This document shows, one piece after another, positions 1 to 13,000 of a stretch of DNA of 64,000 bases. Where the stretch lies: NCBI GenBank assembly GCA_034509925.1, contig CM067535.1, positions 7,808,701 through 7,872,700 on the forward strand. The letters run 5' to 3'. The DNA is from Hirudinaria manillensis. Taxonomy: Eukaryota; Annelida; Clitellata; Hirudinida; Hirudinidae. The notes under the pieces were generated by a model. It did no database searches, was not told the origin of the DNA, and saw nothing but the letters and a program-made list of their open reading frames with translations. Every line of letters begins with the position of its first letter. Within the stretch, counting starts at the first letter, position 1. A program made the position numbers and the translations under genes.

Positions 1-346
1 ATTTATTTAAATTGTAAAATCTATTAATCGGAAAATTTTATGAATGCAGAGACAATTTATGATTGTAAAATGTTGAATGATTTTCAGCCAACAGCAAAGC
101 AATTTCTTCTGATCCACTGAAGAAGAAAACTCTTCTCGGCTCAGGTCAAACACGAAACTCTGAGTTTTATCCACAAATTGTCAAAGAATTATGAGCTGAG
201 AAACTCCAATAAGTTGCTGCGTTTTAAAATTTATCGGCTTTTTGTTCTTTTGCGACGACTTAAATTCTAAATACATCTCAAAATAATAAATAACTTGTTC
301 GTTGAAATCATAAAATGAATTCTTTAAACCTTTCTTCCAACTTAAT
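1..346. other. 3' flank of the CNG channel gene
   Basis: This AT-rich stretch lies beyond the channel stop codon, which sits at 347-349 on the minus strand. It probably holds the 3' UTR of that gene. I see no other coding potential here. Confidence 0.4.
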
Positions 347-3300
347 CTAAACTAAACCTTTGTTGTATCTTTTCGCGATAGCTTTTTCTATAAGAATAAG
401 TTTTGCTGTCAGATCACTTTCCATCTCGTACGCTTCTTCAACAAGTTTCCCGAGTCGTTTGCTGATCGCTTGGAACTGCAGTTCGATGTTTTCCAGTTTT
501 TCTTCTTGACTGCTGCAGTCCATGTCTTGCTTTTTGGCTGCCTGAATAATTTTAAAATTAATATTTTATTACTGTTTAAACCTTTTTTAAAATTCCAAAT
601 CAGTGTTGCAAAGTTTCATTTCGTAATGTCACAAAAATGGACATTTCAAGAGGGAGATAAAAATTAAATAAAATTTTAAATAAAAGATAAATACGTCTTC
701 ATCGAGTAAGTTATCTTTTCTCAGCATTTGTCTGCCCTTTTCGATGAGCATCTTCCGTGCATCTGGATATTCCTGGAGTGCCTGCCACAAATCCTCCTTG
801 GAAAGAACGAACAAGTCCGAGTATCCGAGACTCCTGATGTTGGCCGTTCTCCTGTTACCATTCTTGTTGCCTTAAAAATGCACGATTTAAATTTAAAATC
901 TTTTTTTTGTTTTTTGTTTTTGCGGAAATCCTAAATAATTTTACTTTAAGTTTAAAAAACTTTACTTTAAATACCCTTACCTGCAATATTGAGAACACTG
1001 ATTTCTCCGAAAACTGTTCCTTCCACCAAAGTTGCAAAAACTGTCGATTCGTCATCGCCGACCACTTGGAGTTTTCCACTTTTTATGATGTAAAGTTCTT
1101 TGCCAATGTCCCCCTGTTTGAAATAACAACAATTTGTTCTTTCAATTTCTCTATTAAACTTGATTTAATCAAATTAATTCGTTATAATTAACTTTTATGT
1201 TTCGAGAAAAATATTTACCGAGTGTGGAAACGAAATGCAAGCAAACAATATGGAAAAAGACCTTACTTTGCGACACACGTAATCACCGGGACTGAAGACA
1301 ATTTCTTTGAGCATCAGGACGAGTTCCGACAACAGACCGACCTCGCACTCTTTGAATATGGCCACCCTTTTCAAGCTCCCGAGATGAACATTTGTGGCTA
1401 TTTCTGCCTTCAATTTTGCTGGTAATATTGCCAGAGCGGCTTCTCCGTCTAAAATATGAAAAACCAGGTCATACGTATGTCCAGTTTGGTAGCTTAAGGA
1501 CCTTAAATTGGGTCGGGTTGACGGAATGAGGTCATATTTTGCATGTGTTTGATTATCTTTTTTGCTTTTCACATCTCAAATCAAGTAATGCGATCGCATT
1601 AGAAAATGAGCGCTATAAAAGTTAGTTGAAAACAATAACAAAGAGAATAATTATTTAATAATTACTATTTTGTTAGAAAGTATAAAAGTTAGTTGAAGAT
1701 AATAACCCAGGGAATAATTATTGCTCCATAGGTAATCGAACCACTTAACGACTTTCATTTCCAATTCTTTTCCAACTTTCCTGACTTCCAAGTAACGTTT
1801 GACGCAGTCGAGCTTCTCTTGAAACTCTCTTCTGCTTGCATTCATATTCGTCAACATAGTTCCAACCTTAGATACGAGACAATAGCAAACGTTTCACCAT
1901 TAAAGCAAAGCTCATAATACCTTATAACATATCTCTAAATATCTGCCTAAAAGATATTAAGTAATTTTTTTAATATAGCTATAATAATAAATAAATAAAT
2001 AAATAACAAATGAACAAATCGAGCCCTAAGACATAGCTACTGCCTCGCTAGCAAAACTTCGTTGACACCTGAAGAATCTCACCCACCTGACCGACGATGG
2101 AAACGAAGATGAAAACTCCGATGAGGAAATCCAAGATCATGAAAACAAACTCCTCGTCTCTTTCGGGCGTTGGAAGATCACCTATCGTGGTGAGAGTCAA
2201 GGTGGACCACAGAAACGAAGTCAGGTACATGTAAGCAAAGGTGGAGTTTGGATTGACGGAGCCGTCCGACAGGAATGGATCCACCGACGGATATACCCAA
2301 TTGTCGGTACCAAAACCCAGCCAATGGCTGACCTAGTTGACGTATAAAGCTTTTAAACTTCAGGTTGCAATTGGTCGATTATTGATACGATCAAGCATTG
2401 GAAATCATTACGAATTATGTTTAATAATTGTAAATAAACAAAAATTAAGTTCTATAATAACTATAAATTAACAAAAAATAAATAAAATCGAGCGGAAAAG
2501 GGCACCTGGAAATAGACGCAGGCATTCCAGTGTATGATGACGAGGATGTAAAAAACCAAAGTAGAAATTCGAACGAGGTTCGGATGTCCGCTCTTATTTT
2601 CAGTTTGATCGAAGAATTCACTCAGGCGTGGAATCCTAAGAAGTCTATTCAGCCTGACGACCACCTGATCGGGAGTCCATAAAAAGTACAGGAAATCCGT
2701 CGGCAATATGCTCAGAACGTCTATCTTTGCTCTTGTCGTAATCCTGTAATGTTTCTTCATCAGTATGGGATCGGTGACAATTATACCTTGCTCCAAGAAT
2801 GCTAAAGAAGAAAAACTAACTGTAAATATACTGTAAATATAATTTAAATAAATTTAAATATAATTCACTTTTTAAAAAAATCTCTGAAAGACGAAAAAAG
2901 GGAGAAAAAGAAAAAGACTCTATGCTCACCGGTTTTGTGCTGGACATAGATGTCAATCAAGTACAGAAGATCGCAGAAGTAATCAAAGCAAAGCCACATG
3001 ACGAAGTAATCGTCCTGTAAGTTCCAAAACACGGTCCTTGCCACTATGGCGAAAACATTGTAAAAGACAGCCGTGGAGATTACAAAGAGCCACCTGTAGT
3101 ACGGAGACTCTGAGTTTTCCAAGTAGAATGTTTTCCAGTAGCTGGAGATTTTGGAATTGAGGATTTGAAATGCTTATGTATGGTGTAATGTTTGTATGGT
3201 CTTTATTGGTTTTATTTCTTGTCGTGATTGATACGTGGTTGCAATGGGTCATAGTATAATATAATCAATGTTCGTATTTTAATATAGTAATTGTATTACG

Positions 3301-4581
3301 CTATTAATAACGCATAATGTATGCAATAATAGAATTTTGGCTATTACAGTTAATAAATTGTTTATTTATTTAATTAATTTATTTATGTATTAAATCATGA
3401 TTAGATTTTTATGGGATTGAACAAATTACTAACAAAACAGGCATAAACTCGATTGGTTAATAATACGAAGCTATGTACAAATTCATATTTTTGGAACAAC
3501 ACGATGGCATTTAGTTACAATTGAGTAAACAAAATATATTTGAAATAATTTGTATCCCATAAATAATTCATAATAACTGAATAATTAAAAAATAATTTTA
3601 AAAAATATATCAGCAACTATAGAATATAAAACAGTGTCCATAGCTAATCAAATTTGAGAATGAGAACAGATAGCAAGACCTCTTTGAAAAGATGACTTTA
3701 AACTTCATCATCTGCCTGTACATGAAAGTGTCGAAACGACTTCTTGAGACATGCTTTTCTTTTTTTGGTGGTCCTTCGTTCACTCCATCCTTTTCAAGGA
3801 CTTCCACGTCGTGGATGTTGCAAGGGTTGATCCTGTTGCGACGTGCACCGACCAACCTCATCCTCACCATCTTCAATCAGTAAATCAATCAGTTCAATAA
3901 ATTCAATCAGTTCAATCATTCAATCAGTTTAATCAGCATTCAGTTCATTTGCTCATTTCAATTCCAATCTTTTATTTTACTTTAAATTATTCATTTAGAT
4001 GATTGCTGTATCATTGCACTGAATGTTTTCAACTCACGTTGAACAGCGACATCTTCGGTAGACTGGGTATTGTCATCTTGTCCTCTCGTGTGTTTAAAAG
4101 GAACGATACACCTGATGAGAATTTACCTTACTTGTTACAGACTGATGACCTGGATAACTGTATCAATGCACAACCAACTCATTATACGAATAATTATAAT
4201 ATTGTAAAATAATTATAATAATATTATATAACCATCCTATTATGATCATCATACATACTCAATAATATCACTGAATAATGTTAATGTTAATGAATATTCA
4301 ATAAACAAATCATCTTGAATTATAGCAATGTTATATAACCAACATTATTATAATCATCATATATAATCACTAATATTAATGAATAATGAATGAATAATCA
4401 TCATATATACTCACTAATATTAATGAATAATGAATGAATATTCAATAAAAAACATCTTAAATATTCAAAAACCTGTTGAAAATCTCCCCAGGAAACTGGT
4501 TTAAAAATTAACCGACCAACGCCTCAGCAGATCCGAGCGATGCAAATCCAGCATCTCAGCTGCTTCTCTTCCGGTTTCCAT
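347..4581 (-). CDS. Cyclic nucleotide-gated cation channel, alpha-type subunit (10 exons, 619 aa)
   Basis: Plasma-membrane cation channel opened by cGMP or cAMP, as in photoreceptor and other sensory cells. Exons 5' to 3': 4581-4513, 3870-3680, 3141-2930, 2801-2506, 2332-2087, 1866-1707, 1448-1267, 1113-981, 870-695, 541-347. All junctions keep phase. Visible parts: S1-S2 (WLFVIST to LIDIYVQ), S4-S5 with [10 protein letters not shown], pore [12 protein letters not shown]6, C-linker WFDYLW, and a cyclic-nucleotide-binding domain with [20 protein letters not shown] and NRRTANIRS. Arg504 and Thr505 match the nucleotide-contact Arg/Thr of CNGA channels, and Thr favours cGMP. The last exon (from about residue 556) is a coiled coil resembling the CNGA CLZ trimerisation segment. 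The pore acid is Asp308 where vertebrate CNGA has Glu. The first two exons are weakly conserved, so the start is the least certain part. Closest family is CNGA, not CNGB or HCN. Confidence 0.93.
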
Positions 4582-4659
4582 GGAGACGAGGAGTTGATTG
4601 CAAAGGCCGACGGATGATCAATGATTGACAATGAGCCCAAGTAAACATAAACACGTACG

Positions 4660-4897
<238 letters not shown>

Positions 4898-5365
4898 ATG
4901 TATTTGTATTATCTGTAATATTATTTTATTATATAGTTGCATTATTTATAATATTGCCGTTGTATAATTTTTTATTTATAGTTTATTATATTGAAATTAA
5001 GAATTTCGAATGATTCTCTGGAAATGGGCGACTGAATAAATTAATGCGATGAATATTTAACAAACGACATTAATATTCAAATGACCTCATTAATAACTAA
5101 TCATATCTTCTCGTTGATAACCAAGATGACTTCAGGTCATTAAAAAACATTTTAAAATCCCTTTTTATAAATTATAAAATGGAATATCATGAAAATAAAG
5201 TTAGATTCTTAGAATTTATAAAATATTTAACATATATTTAATAAATTAATGAATTAATATATTCAATGAAAAAAAGCACATGAACTTAATATAACATCAG
5301 TAGGCCAGAAGGGATTTACATCCCGCATTAATATAATAATAATAATAAATATTTAATTATATTGA

Positions 5366-5560
5366 CATAAATATAAATATTAATTATAATATTATATTAA
5401 CATAAATATAAATATTAATTATAATATTATATTAACATAAATATAAATATTAATTATAATATTATATTAACATAAATATAAATATTAATTATAATATTAT
5501 ATTAACATAAATATAAATATTAATTATAATATGATATTAACATAAATATAATTAATTATA
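5366..5560. repeat. 35-bp tandem repeat, about 5.5 copies
   Basis: Units start at 5366, 5401, 5436, 5471, 5506 and 5541, each beginning CATAAATATAAATATTAAT. The copies are nearly identical, and the last ones carry substitutions. Confidence 0.95.
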
Positions 5561-6185
5561 ACAGCATAATTTCTAATGTCCTGCGTGGTGAATTTACTTG
5601 TTAATGTTGCTTTGAACAAAATTGTCACCAGCTTTTCCTTGGTCTCAGGATGTCATCTTTGATATTTTAATTACATAAAGTGATAAATATTATAAATAAT
5701 ATTTAATACAAATAATATATAAATAATAAAATATATAATACTGAATAAATTAACAAATATTATTTAATAAATAACAGTTATTGAGTCGTGTAACAAATAA
5801 ATTGTAAGCGAAGATTAAAATAAAATAAATAATTCAATAACAAATAAATAAATAAATTAATAATTCATTAATTAATTAAAATTAATAAAAATATAATTAT
5901 ACATTAAATATATAATTATAAATATATTAAAATATATAATTAATCAAAGTAAATAAATTAATTAATTAAATAATGCTGATATTAAATTAAATAGTTAAAG
6001 TAATTAATGGTTTAAATATAACAGTCTCGATGTACTTGACGTGAAAAGGTCATAAGGTCATGGTGAACAGAAACAAAGTCCAAGTAATTTCGTTGTAACA
6101 AGTTCAAAATGTCACGTGATATTTGAAGACTTTGAAGAAAATTTGATTCAAAACTATTTAACAATTAATTATGAAAAATACCAAT

Positions 6186-6797
6186 TTCGATGATGATGAT
6201 GATGATGAAGATGATGTCGATGATGATGATGTTAGCATCATAGGCAACATTAAAACCTTTTCAACTTCAATAAATACCCTTTGCTACTCATCCTGATGCA
6301 AGTGATGATGATGATGATGGTGATGATGATGACGAAGACGACGATGGTGGTGATGATGACGATCTTATGCATTGGCACAATTACCTGTAAGTAATTGAAT
6401 ACTTGTAAGTTGAGATCAGCTGATTCGTTCCACCGCGACACGGTGAATGACCCTCGAAAATTATACAAAATTTAATTAAATTATTATTCCGTAATTTCAT
6501 GATTTAAAGTTTAAATTGAAGTTAATTTAAATTTAAATTTCATGTTTAAATTTTGAAGTTGATCTAATTTAACGATTACATTGCTAACAATTAAACATCG
6601 ATCAGTTACATATATTATCGTCATCACCACCGTCATCGTCGTCATTATCATCATCATCATCGTCATCATCATCATCATCATCGTCATCAATACCATAGTA
6701 GTCGTCATCGTCATGGTGGTTGTAGGGTGAACTTTAATTGGTCATGCTTTAGGTAATGGCTCAGCGATTCTACCTGAACAAAAACAACAATAATAAC

Positions 6798-6865
<68 letters not shown>

Positions 6866-6905
6866 TAATGATAATAATAATAATAATCGTAATAATAATC
6901 ATAAT
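6186..6905. repeat. Cluster of GAT/CAT and AAT microsatellites
   Basis: Separate tracts of GAT on the plus strand at about 6186-6235 and 6302-6363, CAT at about 6622-6715, and AAT at about 6790-6905. Asp-, Met- and Ile-rich reading frames here are repeat artefacts. Confidence 0.9.
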
Positions 6906-7092
6906 AATTGTAATAGAATTTCTTAATTCTTGTAAAAACTGATTATTTTTTGTTCAAGCACAGTTTGAATTCATGAATCGAGGAAATGCAACTCAAAATG
7001 CAAATGAATTAATTTATTTATTTTTAAGTCGAATTCATTTGCAGAGAAAGAAAAATAATATTTAATTTTAATTAATAACAATTAATAATTAA

Positions 7093-7330
7093 TTTTCATT
7101 AATAATTAATTTTAATTAATAATTAATTTTAATTAATAATTAATTTTAATTAATAATTAATTTTAATTAATAATTAATTTTAATTAATAATTAATTTTAA
7201 TTAATAATTAATTTTAATTAATAATTAATTTTAATTAATAATTAATTCTAATTAATAATTAATTTTAATTAATAATTAATTTTAATTAATAATTAAGTTT
7301 AATTAATAATTAAGTTTAATTAATAATTAT
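7093..7330. repeat. 17-bp tandem repeat, about 14 copies
   Basis: Repeated unit TTTTAATTAATAATTAA on the plus strand, with drift at both ends (TTCT and GTTT variants). It contains only A and T apart from rare substitutions. Confidence 0.9.
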
Positions 7331-7656
7331 TTTTATTTAATTTATTAGTATTTATTTATAATATAAGTAAATTATAATTAATTGGCCGAATATTCGAACA
7401 ATTTTGTGAGTAATACATTCAATTGGACACTTTAAGGCGACAAAAGATGGAAATTAAAATGTAATTAATAAATAATTCGCTTCTTAATAAATAAATAAAC
7501 GACGCTAAAATCATATAAAATAAAATTAAATATTTAAACTAATTTAAATTTAAATAAATTTAAAAGAAATTTTTAATCAAAATGCCCATTAAAGGTCCAA
7601 ATATTCTATGTCACAACATTCAGGGCGAAAGAATAAATACTTGGTAGAATAGAATT

Positions 7657-8083
7657 ATGCAAATGAGGTCCCACCTGTCTCTAATGCAGGTGTCTAAGGT
7701 GGTTTCACCTGCGCTGGTTGCAGCTGTCTGCCGCCACCAAGCAGCTAAGGCGCCAGGTGATTATAATATTATTATTATGTAATGATTCGTTATGCAATTT
7801 ATGCAGTCGACTCATTAACTATTTCTTTCGCTGACCTATTTGCATATTAGAGCCTAATTGATAAGCGCCTAACTTATTGGGTAATAAAGGACTGTCGAAT
7901 GATTGGCTGATGTGCCGATGTTTGGATCTTGTAATAGCTTGCAGAACCGATTAAGTAATCGTTTTCAGTATTTAAATTAGCTCCAGAAGTCCGAATGCTA
8001 TTGGTCGCATATTAATTAAAATTCGCCCAATAGGACATCGGTTGACCACGGTTGAAGGATATAAAACTATGGGCTATTATTGG
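7657..8083. promoter_or_regulatory. Candidate cis-regulatory module upstream of the PLK gene
   Basis: This stretch is visibly less AT-rich than the spacer around it. It carries two octamer sites (ATGCAAAT 7657-7664, ATTTGCAT 7838-7845). It has five E-boxes in 88 bp: CACCTG 7672, CAGGTG 7687, CACCTG 7706, CAGCTG 7721 and CAGGTG 7754. It also has several CCAAT/ATTGG elements (7902, 8000, 8027, 8079). It ends about 45 bp before a TATA box. The motif positions are seen directly; enhancer or promoter function is inferred. Confidence 0.5.
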
Positions 8084-8126
8084 ACTTCATAAATATTCAT
8101 TAGGCCTTCAGGAAATACTAGGTTTT

Positions 8127-8136
8127 TATATATAAG
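8127..8136 (+). promoter_or_regulatory. TATA box of the PLK gene
   Basis: The sequence around 8127-8136 reads TATATATAAG, a strong TATA element. It sits about 30 bp before the probable start of a non-coding exon whose splice donor is at 8277/8278. A weaker ATATAAAA lies at 8059-8066. Confidence 0.5.
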
Positions 8137-8159
8137 CATCCACTGACGAGCTGTAAGAG

Positions 8160-8277
8160 CATTTGTGCGTTAAAAATAACAAGTGAAACAAGTAAACATC
8201 ATCATCATCATCATCGTTGTCATCATCGTCGTCGTCTTCATCGATTTGAACTCACAAATTATCGTCAACTTCTCAGG
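8160..8277 (+). other. Probable non-coding first exon of the PLK gene
   Basis: The segment lacks a useful reading frame, contains CAT/CGT trinucleotides and ends CTTCTCAG|GTGATT, a good donor. The next matching acceptor, TTTCAG at 10481-10486, opens the exon holding the PLK start codon, which would leave an intron of about 2.2 kb. The start at about 8160 is estimated only from the TATA distance. Confidence 0.45.
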
Positions 8278-10486
8278 TGATTTTCATTGGAATTGAAAGT
8301 ATATTGAAAAGAATTTCGACCAATTTCTACTTAAATTAACTTCTGAAAAGCTCATGAAAAGGTTAGTTTTCTTGTATTTCACGTTAAATTGTTTTAATTA
8401 ACAAACGTTTATCGGCCATTTTGTAAATGTTTAAGTAAAACTGAACGTACTTTTCTCGAATCGATTTCAAGGGAATGATTTTTGATTGCGATTAGTTCCC
8501 CTCATAAACTGAATTGTAATAAACTGCTGCCCTGTAATTTAATGTAATTTAACATAATTTAATACAATTTAATTTAATTTAATACAATTTAATGTAATTT
8601 AATGCTGCAATGTGATCTTCTTTGACAATGGACCTGTTTGAACAAGAATTGTGTTGACGTTGTTGAAGCAAATTCTTGGATTCCTGCCTGCGCGATGTGC
8701 CGTCCGATTTTGGACATAAGCATAAGTGAACGATTGACATTTTGTGAGCTTAAATTCCCTTTATATCCTCTGCTTATGTTTATTAATTGGCCTGATGTTT
8801 ATAATTAGTTTTAATTACTGTGGAATAATGAGTGGGATTGATGAGAAATGAATGTGCCCATGATTAGGCAGACTTTCATGAATTTGTAGCTTTCGTTCAT
8901 ACTTTTCTGAGATTTCTGGTTTAAAATCTTTTAATGAGACTAGAATAGTTTCAATCACACTTTATTGTTTTACCTGGACTCAGGAAACATGTTCATGTTT
9001 GAAGAACTTGGTATTTACAAGATTTCGTTTGAGACTGTCAACCAGGTATTGACTTTGACATAAAACTGTTGAACGAAATATTGCCGACATGTTTCTTCTC
9101 GTTCGTATCTGTAAGTTGGAATTTACATTCACTCTCAGGGAATATTTCTTTCGACTAAAAACCAGAATTCACCGAACTAGGTTTCAGAAAAACTAAGAGT
9201 TGTGATTAAATTTGATCGATTCACGAATGATACTCATCTTAAAATCAGCTGGGTTTCATCAGGTCTCGAGTCATTGAAAGCGAATCTTTTGTGTCTTTTG
9301 TGCTGCGAAATTATGCAACGCGCCACTGTAAACTTTACCTGGCATCTTAGAATTAGCAAGTGTCCAACTTGAAATGCATTTTCGTCCTTTTACAATTTAT
9401 TCCTTGCGATATGTTCACGTCACGAAGCGATGCAACTTTGAAAACAAAAACAAACGATTGCAATTCTCTTCTTTTTTGACCAATGGCTATCCTTTTGTGA
9501 CGATAAAAAAACTTGCAATCACTGAAAGGTCCTGTTTATCAAACAATCTGTGATTGGTGATCAACAATAAGAGGATATAATGCACTATTAAAACTAATTC
9601 AGGTTAATGGATACAGGTGATTCGACATTGTTTTCCAATAGAAACCAGATTTCAACTTGACAGATTAATTGAAGACCCACGACTCTAAATTATACGCTGT
9701 CTCTTTTAGCTCTGAGGTTTCAATCGAATCTTGGAGCATAAAACCATTTTGCAACAACTTCTGGCGACAATGTTACAGCGATTGCTTCGTGAGAATTGCA
9801 TAATTGCATAATTTTTAATTATTTATTAAATAGAATGTCCGAGGAAGAGCGAAACAATCCATTGTTTGCCAATCCTATTACCTGAAGATTCTAATGAGTT
9901 AGAATTCGTTTCCTTTATCGTCGATTTGAGCCCCCAAGGCATCCAGACGTGTTCGGTCGCTGCAGATTATTTACAAGTTATTTACATGCCCGTCTCAAAG
10001 TTCTGATTCCAATTAAAGTTTATATTTAAGCCTATATTTAATTCTTATTAGTGTTAAATAGGCTTAAATAGGATGAAATTATGAGGAGAAAATTATTGAT
10101 TGTTGGACAATTTGATCAATTTGTTGGTTAATTTGGAAATTTAAATGTCTGGGTTGAATGAATGAATGAATTGCTGAGGTAATCAAGTTAGGACTCTCAA
10201 TAGCTTGCTTTGACAAAATCCTTTATCTGCACTGAAACCTGCGCTTTTGAAAGCTCTCAATCGAATTGCTTACCTGCAAAGGGAGCTTTGCGTGTGAAAA
10301 TCATGAACGCATACAATGGCGACCCTGCGACCTTTCCCCAAATCTATTTCTCTGCTGAGAAATGCAGGGCGAAGTTGATTTCTCAACCGCAACATTCATT
10401 TCTAACTATTTCCATCGACGACTTCGGTCAATTTTTAAGGATTTAAATAGTTTTGGAAGTTTAAAACGATTTAATTAACATTTCAG
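8278..10486 (+). other. Probable first intron of the PLK gene
   Basis: About 2.2 kb without a credible exon. Composition is mixed and it lacks the long microsatellites of the upstream spacer. An open frame at 10210-10446 has no splice or homology support. Confidence 0.4.
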
Positions 10487-10529
10487 AAAGAAGCACAATC
10501 ACGGTTGATGGTGGTCTTCATTAGCAAAC

Positions 10530-12907
10530 ATGTTTTCACAACTTTCTTTGTTCTTCTCCGGACTGAAAAAGTCAAAAAAACCCAAGAAGTCCCAATGGTA
10601 CGAAGGAGACGGATCCATGGAATTCGACGAAGACGACATCAATCCGACATATTTCAGCTGCTTAGGAAAGAGTGGCAGCTCGTCGGACAACTCCAGACAG
10701 CGCAGGCTCAGCAAAGTCGCGAGCACTCAGAGTCTCGATAAGATTGGCAAACAAAAGTCCAAGAACATCGGCACGATCCGAGGAGCCACGTCTATGCTTG
10801 ACTTGAATTCCAACAAAAAGAATGGTAAATCGTCGTCATCTTCCAACAAAAACGCCTCGACCAAAGCCGATTTGATGGGAAACTTTAACTTCGTCGAAAG
10901 CAAGGATCTGATAAAAGCTGGAATCAAGAGTCACAGACTCGGATTTGGAAAGTTCAAGAAGGAGAGCACGAAAGAGACCAAAGAGAGCAAAGAAAAGCAG
11001 AAAAGCGAAAGATTGAAGCGTGGATCTTCGTGGAGGCATGCCTACAAAAACGGTTCCATAACCCTTGAGACGAGTTCAAATGGTCTGCCCAGGGTCAACA
11101 CAGAAGACCGATTCGTCATCGAGAAATCTTCTCATTCCTCAAGGTGTTTATTGTTTGCATATTCATCAATTCTCCAATTGCAAATTATTTGCTTATTCAT
11201 TGATTACATGCCGACGTTAAATGTCTGAATGTCTGCCCATTTATTATGAGACATGTCTTGGTCGTACGAATTACATAATATATATACATATAAAAAAAAT
11301 ATTTAAATATATTCATTTGCATATATATTGTATACATGTATTACTGCATGTTTATTTACAAAATAATTATTTATAATTTATAAATGACGTAATTAAATGA
11401 TTATTATTTATGTATTGCTTGGAAATCAAACATGTTTTTGGATCTTATTTTCCTTTCCAATGCACATGCACTAAGAATGCAAACACAAAATGTAATTCCA
11501 AACCATTGCTCTCCTAAAGTGAATGGCTATTCTATATTTAACCTGTCAATTTCTTTATTACATGAAGTGAACAAGTGTCGGGAACACTTGAGTGAAATGA
11601 AAATGAATCTCCAGACATTATGATTTGTTTATTTTTTTATTTTTTTTTAAAGCGTTAAACCTTGTTTTTTGCAGTACAAGCAGCCAAAACACTTCAAACG
11701 AGACGAAACATGCCCGTCTCAATAATGCAGCTCCGAACCAGTATTCATCGACAATTCAACTCGTCAACCTGCCCCCAGAGCCCCTGGACATGGCAGGAGG
11801 ACTGGGAACGACTCCATCGGGTAGCGTTTTAAGCGTACAAAGCGTACATAGTTCAAACAGGGTCGACAAATCATCAGGTCAGAGAGGCAAAGAAAACAGG
11901 GCGAACGAATTCTCCAAGAGAAGTAGCGTCCAGAGAGCTAGTTCGCTTCAGTCTCCTTCGGAAACTACCATCAGTACCACGCACCAGCATCCTTCACTCA
12001 ACTTCAACTCTCCGAACCAACGTCATGTCAACGAAACGCGAAGCACCCTCACGAGGTCCAATCTACCCCCACCACCACCGCCGCCGCCCGTCCAAAGTCA
12101 GGCGAACCAAAACGTTAACAATGACGGAACGCCATTTTCAGTTCTTCTCAGAAAAGGACAATCAACGACAACGGACGAGAATCAATCGAACAGACTCTGC
12201 AACGGCAATCATTCCAAACTCTCCAAGACGCCTTTGGCTAAAAACGCTTACATCGGTGGCTCGTGTTTGGACATGACCGACTCTCCGAACGTCTTGGAGA
12301 GGCATCACAACAAAGTGACCTTCAACCAAGCCAACCAAGCGAGGGAAAGCAATTTCACGACCGGCCCGATTCCGGCAAATCCACGCAAAGCTTCCTTGAG
12401 AGTCGAGGATCTAGTCCAAGGCATGAACCTGGCGGAGCTGATGAAATCTTCTCAGGGACCCGTCCTGTCGACCCCTCTGCCTGCCCCTCGCAGGCCTCAT
12501 CAGATCGACGACGAGCAGCAAAACTACGCCAACAGTAGGAAACGCAATCAGAACCTGAAGACTCCACCGAGTCAAACCAGGACCGTCACGAAGCCCCATA
12601 CCTCTCAAATCCTTGGCAACCACCTCTTCAACAAGAAATCCGAATCGTCCTCCAAAAAACTCGATTCGGACACAGACGTCCGCATTCATGACTTGAAAAC
12701 GGGGACTGTTTACGCCAAGGGCAAGCTTCTAGGAAAGGTATGATTTACGACTAGAAAAAATATTATTAAATGCTAAAGTTTATTTTATCGTTTAAAAAAA
12801 GTTTAAAATATTTGTATTAAAAATCTATTAAAATATTTATTTAGTTTAAAAACATTTCCATCTGAAGGGGTTAAATGTCTATAATGAATGAGAATATTGT
12901 ACAATCG

Positions 12908-13000
<93 letters not shown>

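Noticed and set aside
12025..12689. Several open frames on both strands within the large PLK exon
   Set aside because: They are shadows of the GC-richer coding exon 11675-12737, whose own frame continues in phase into the kinase.
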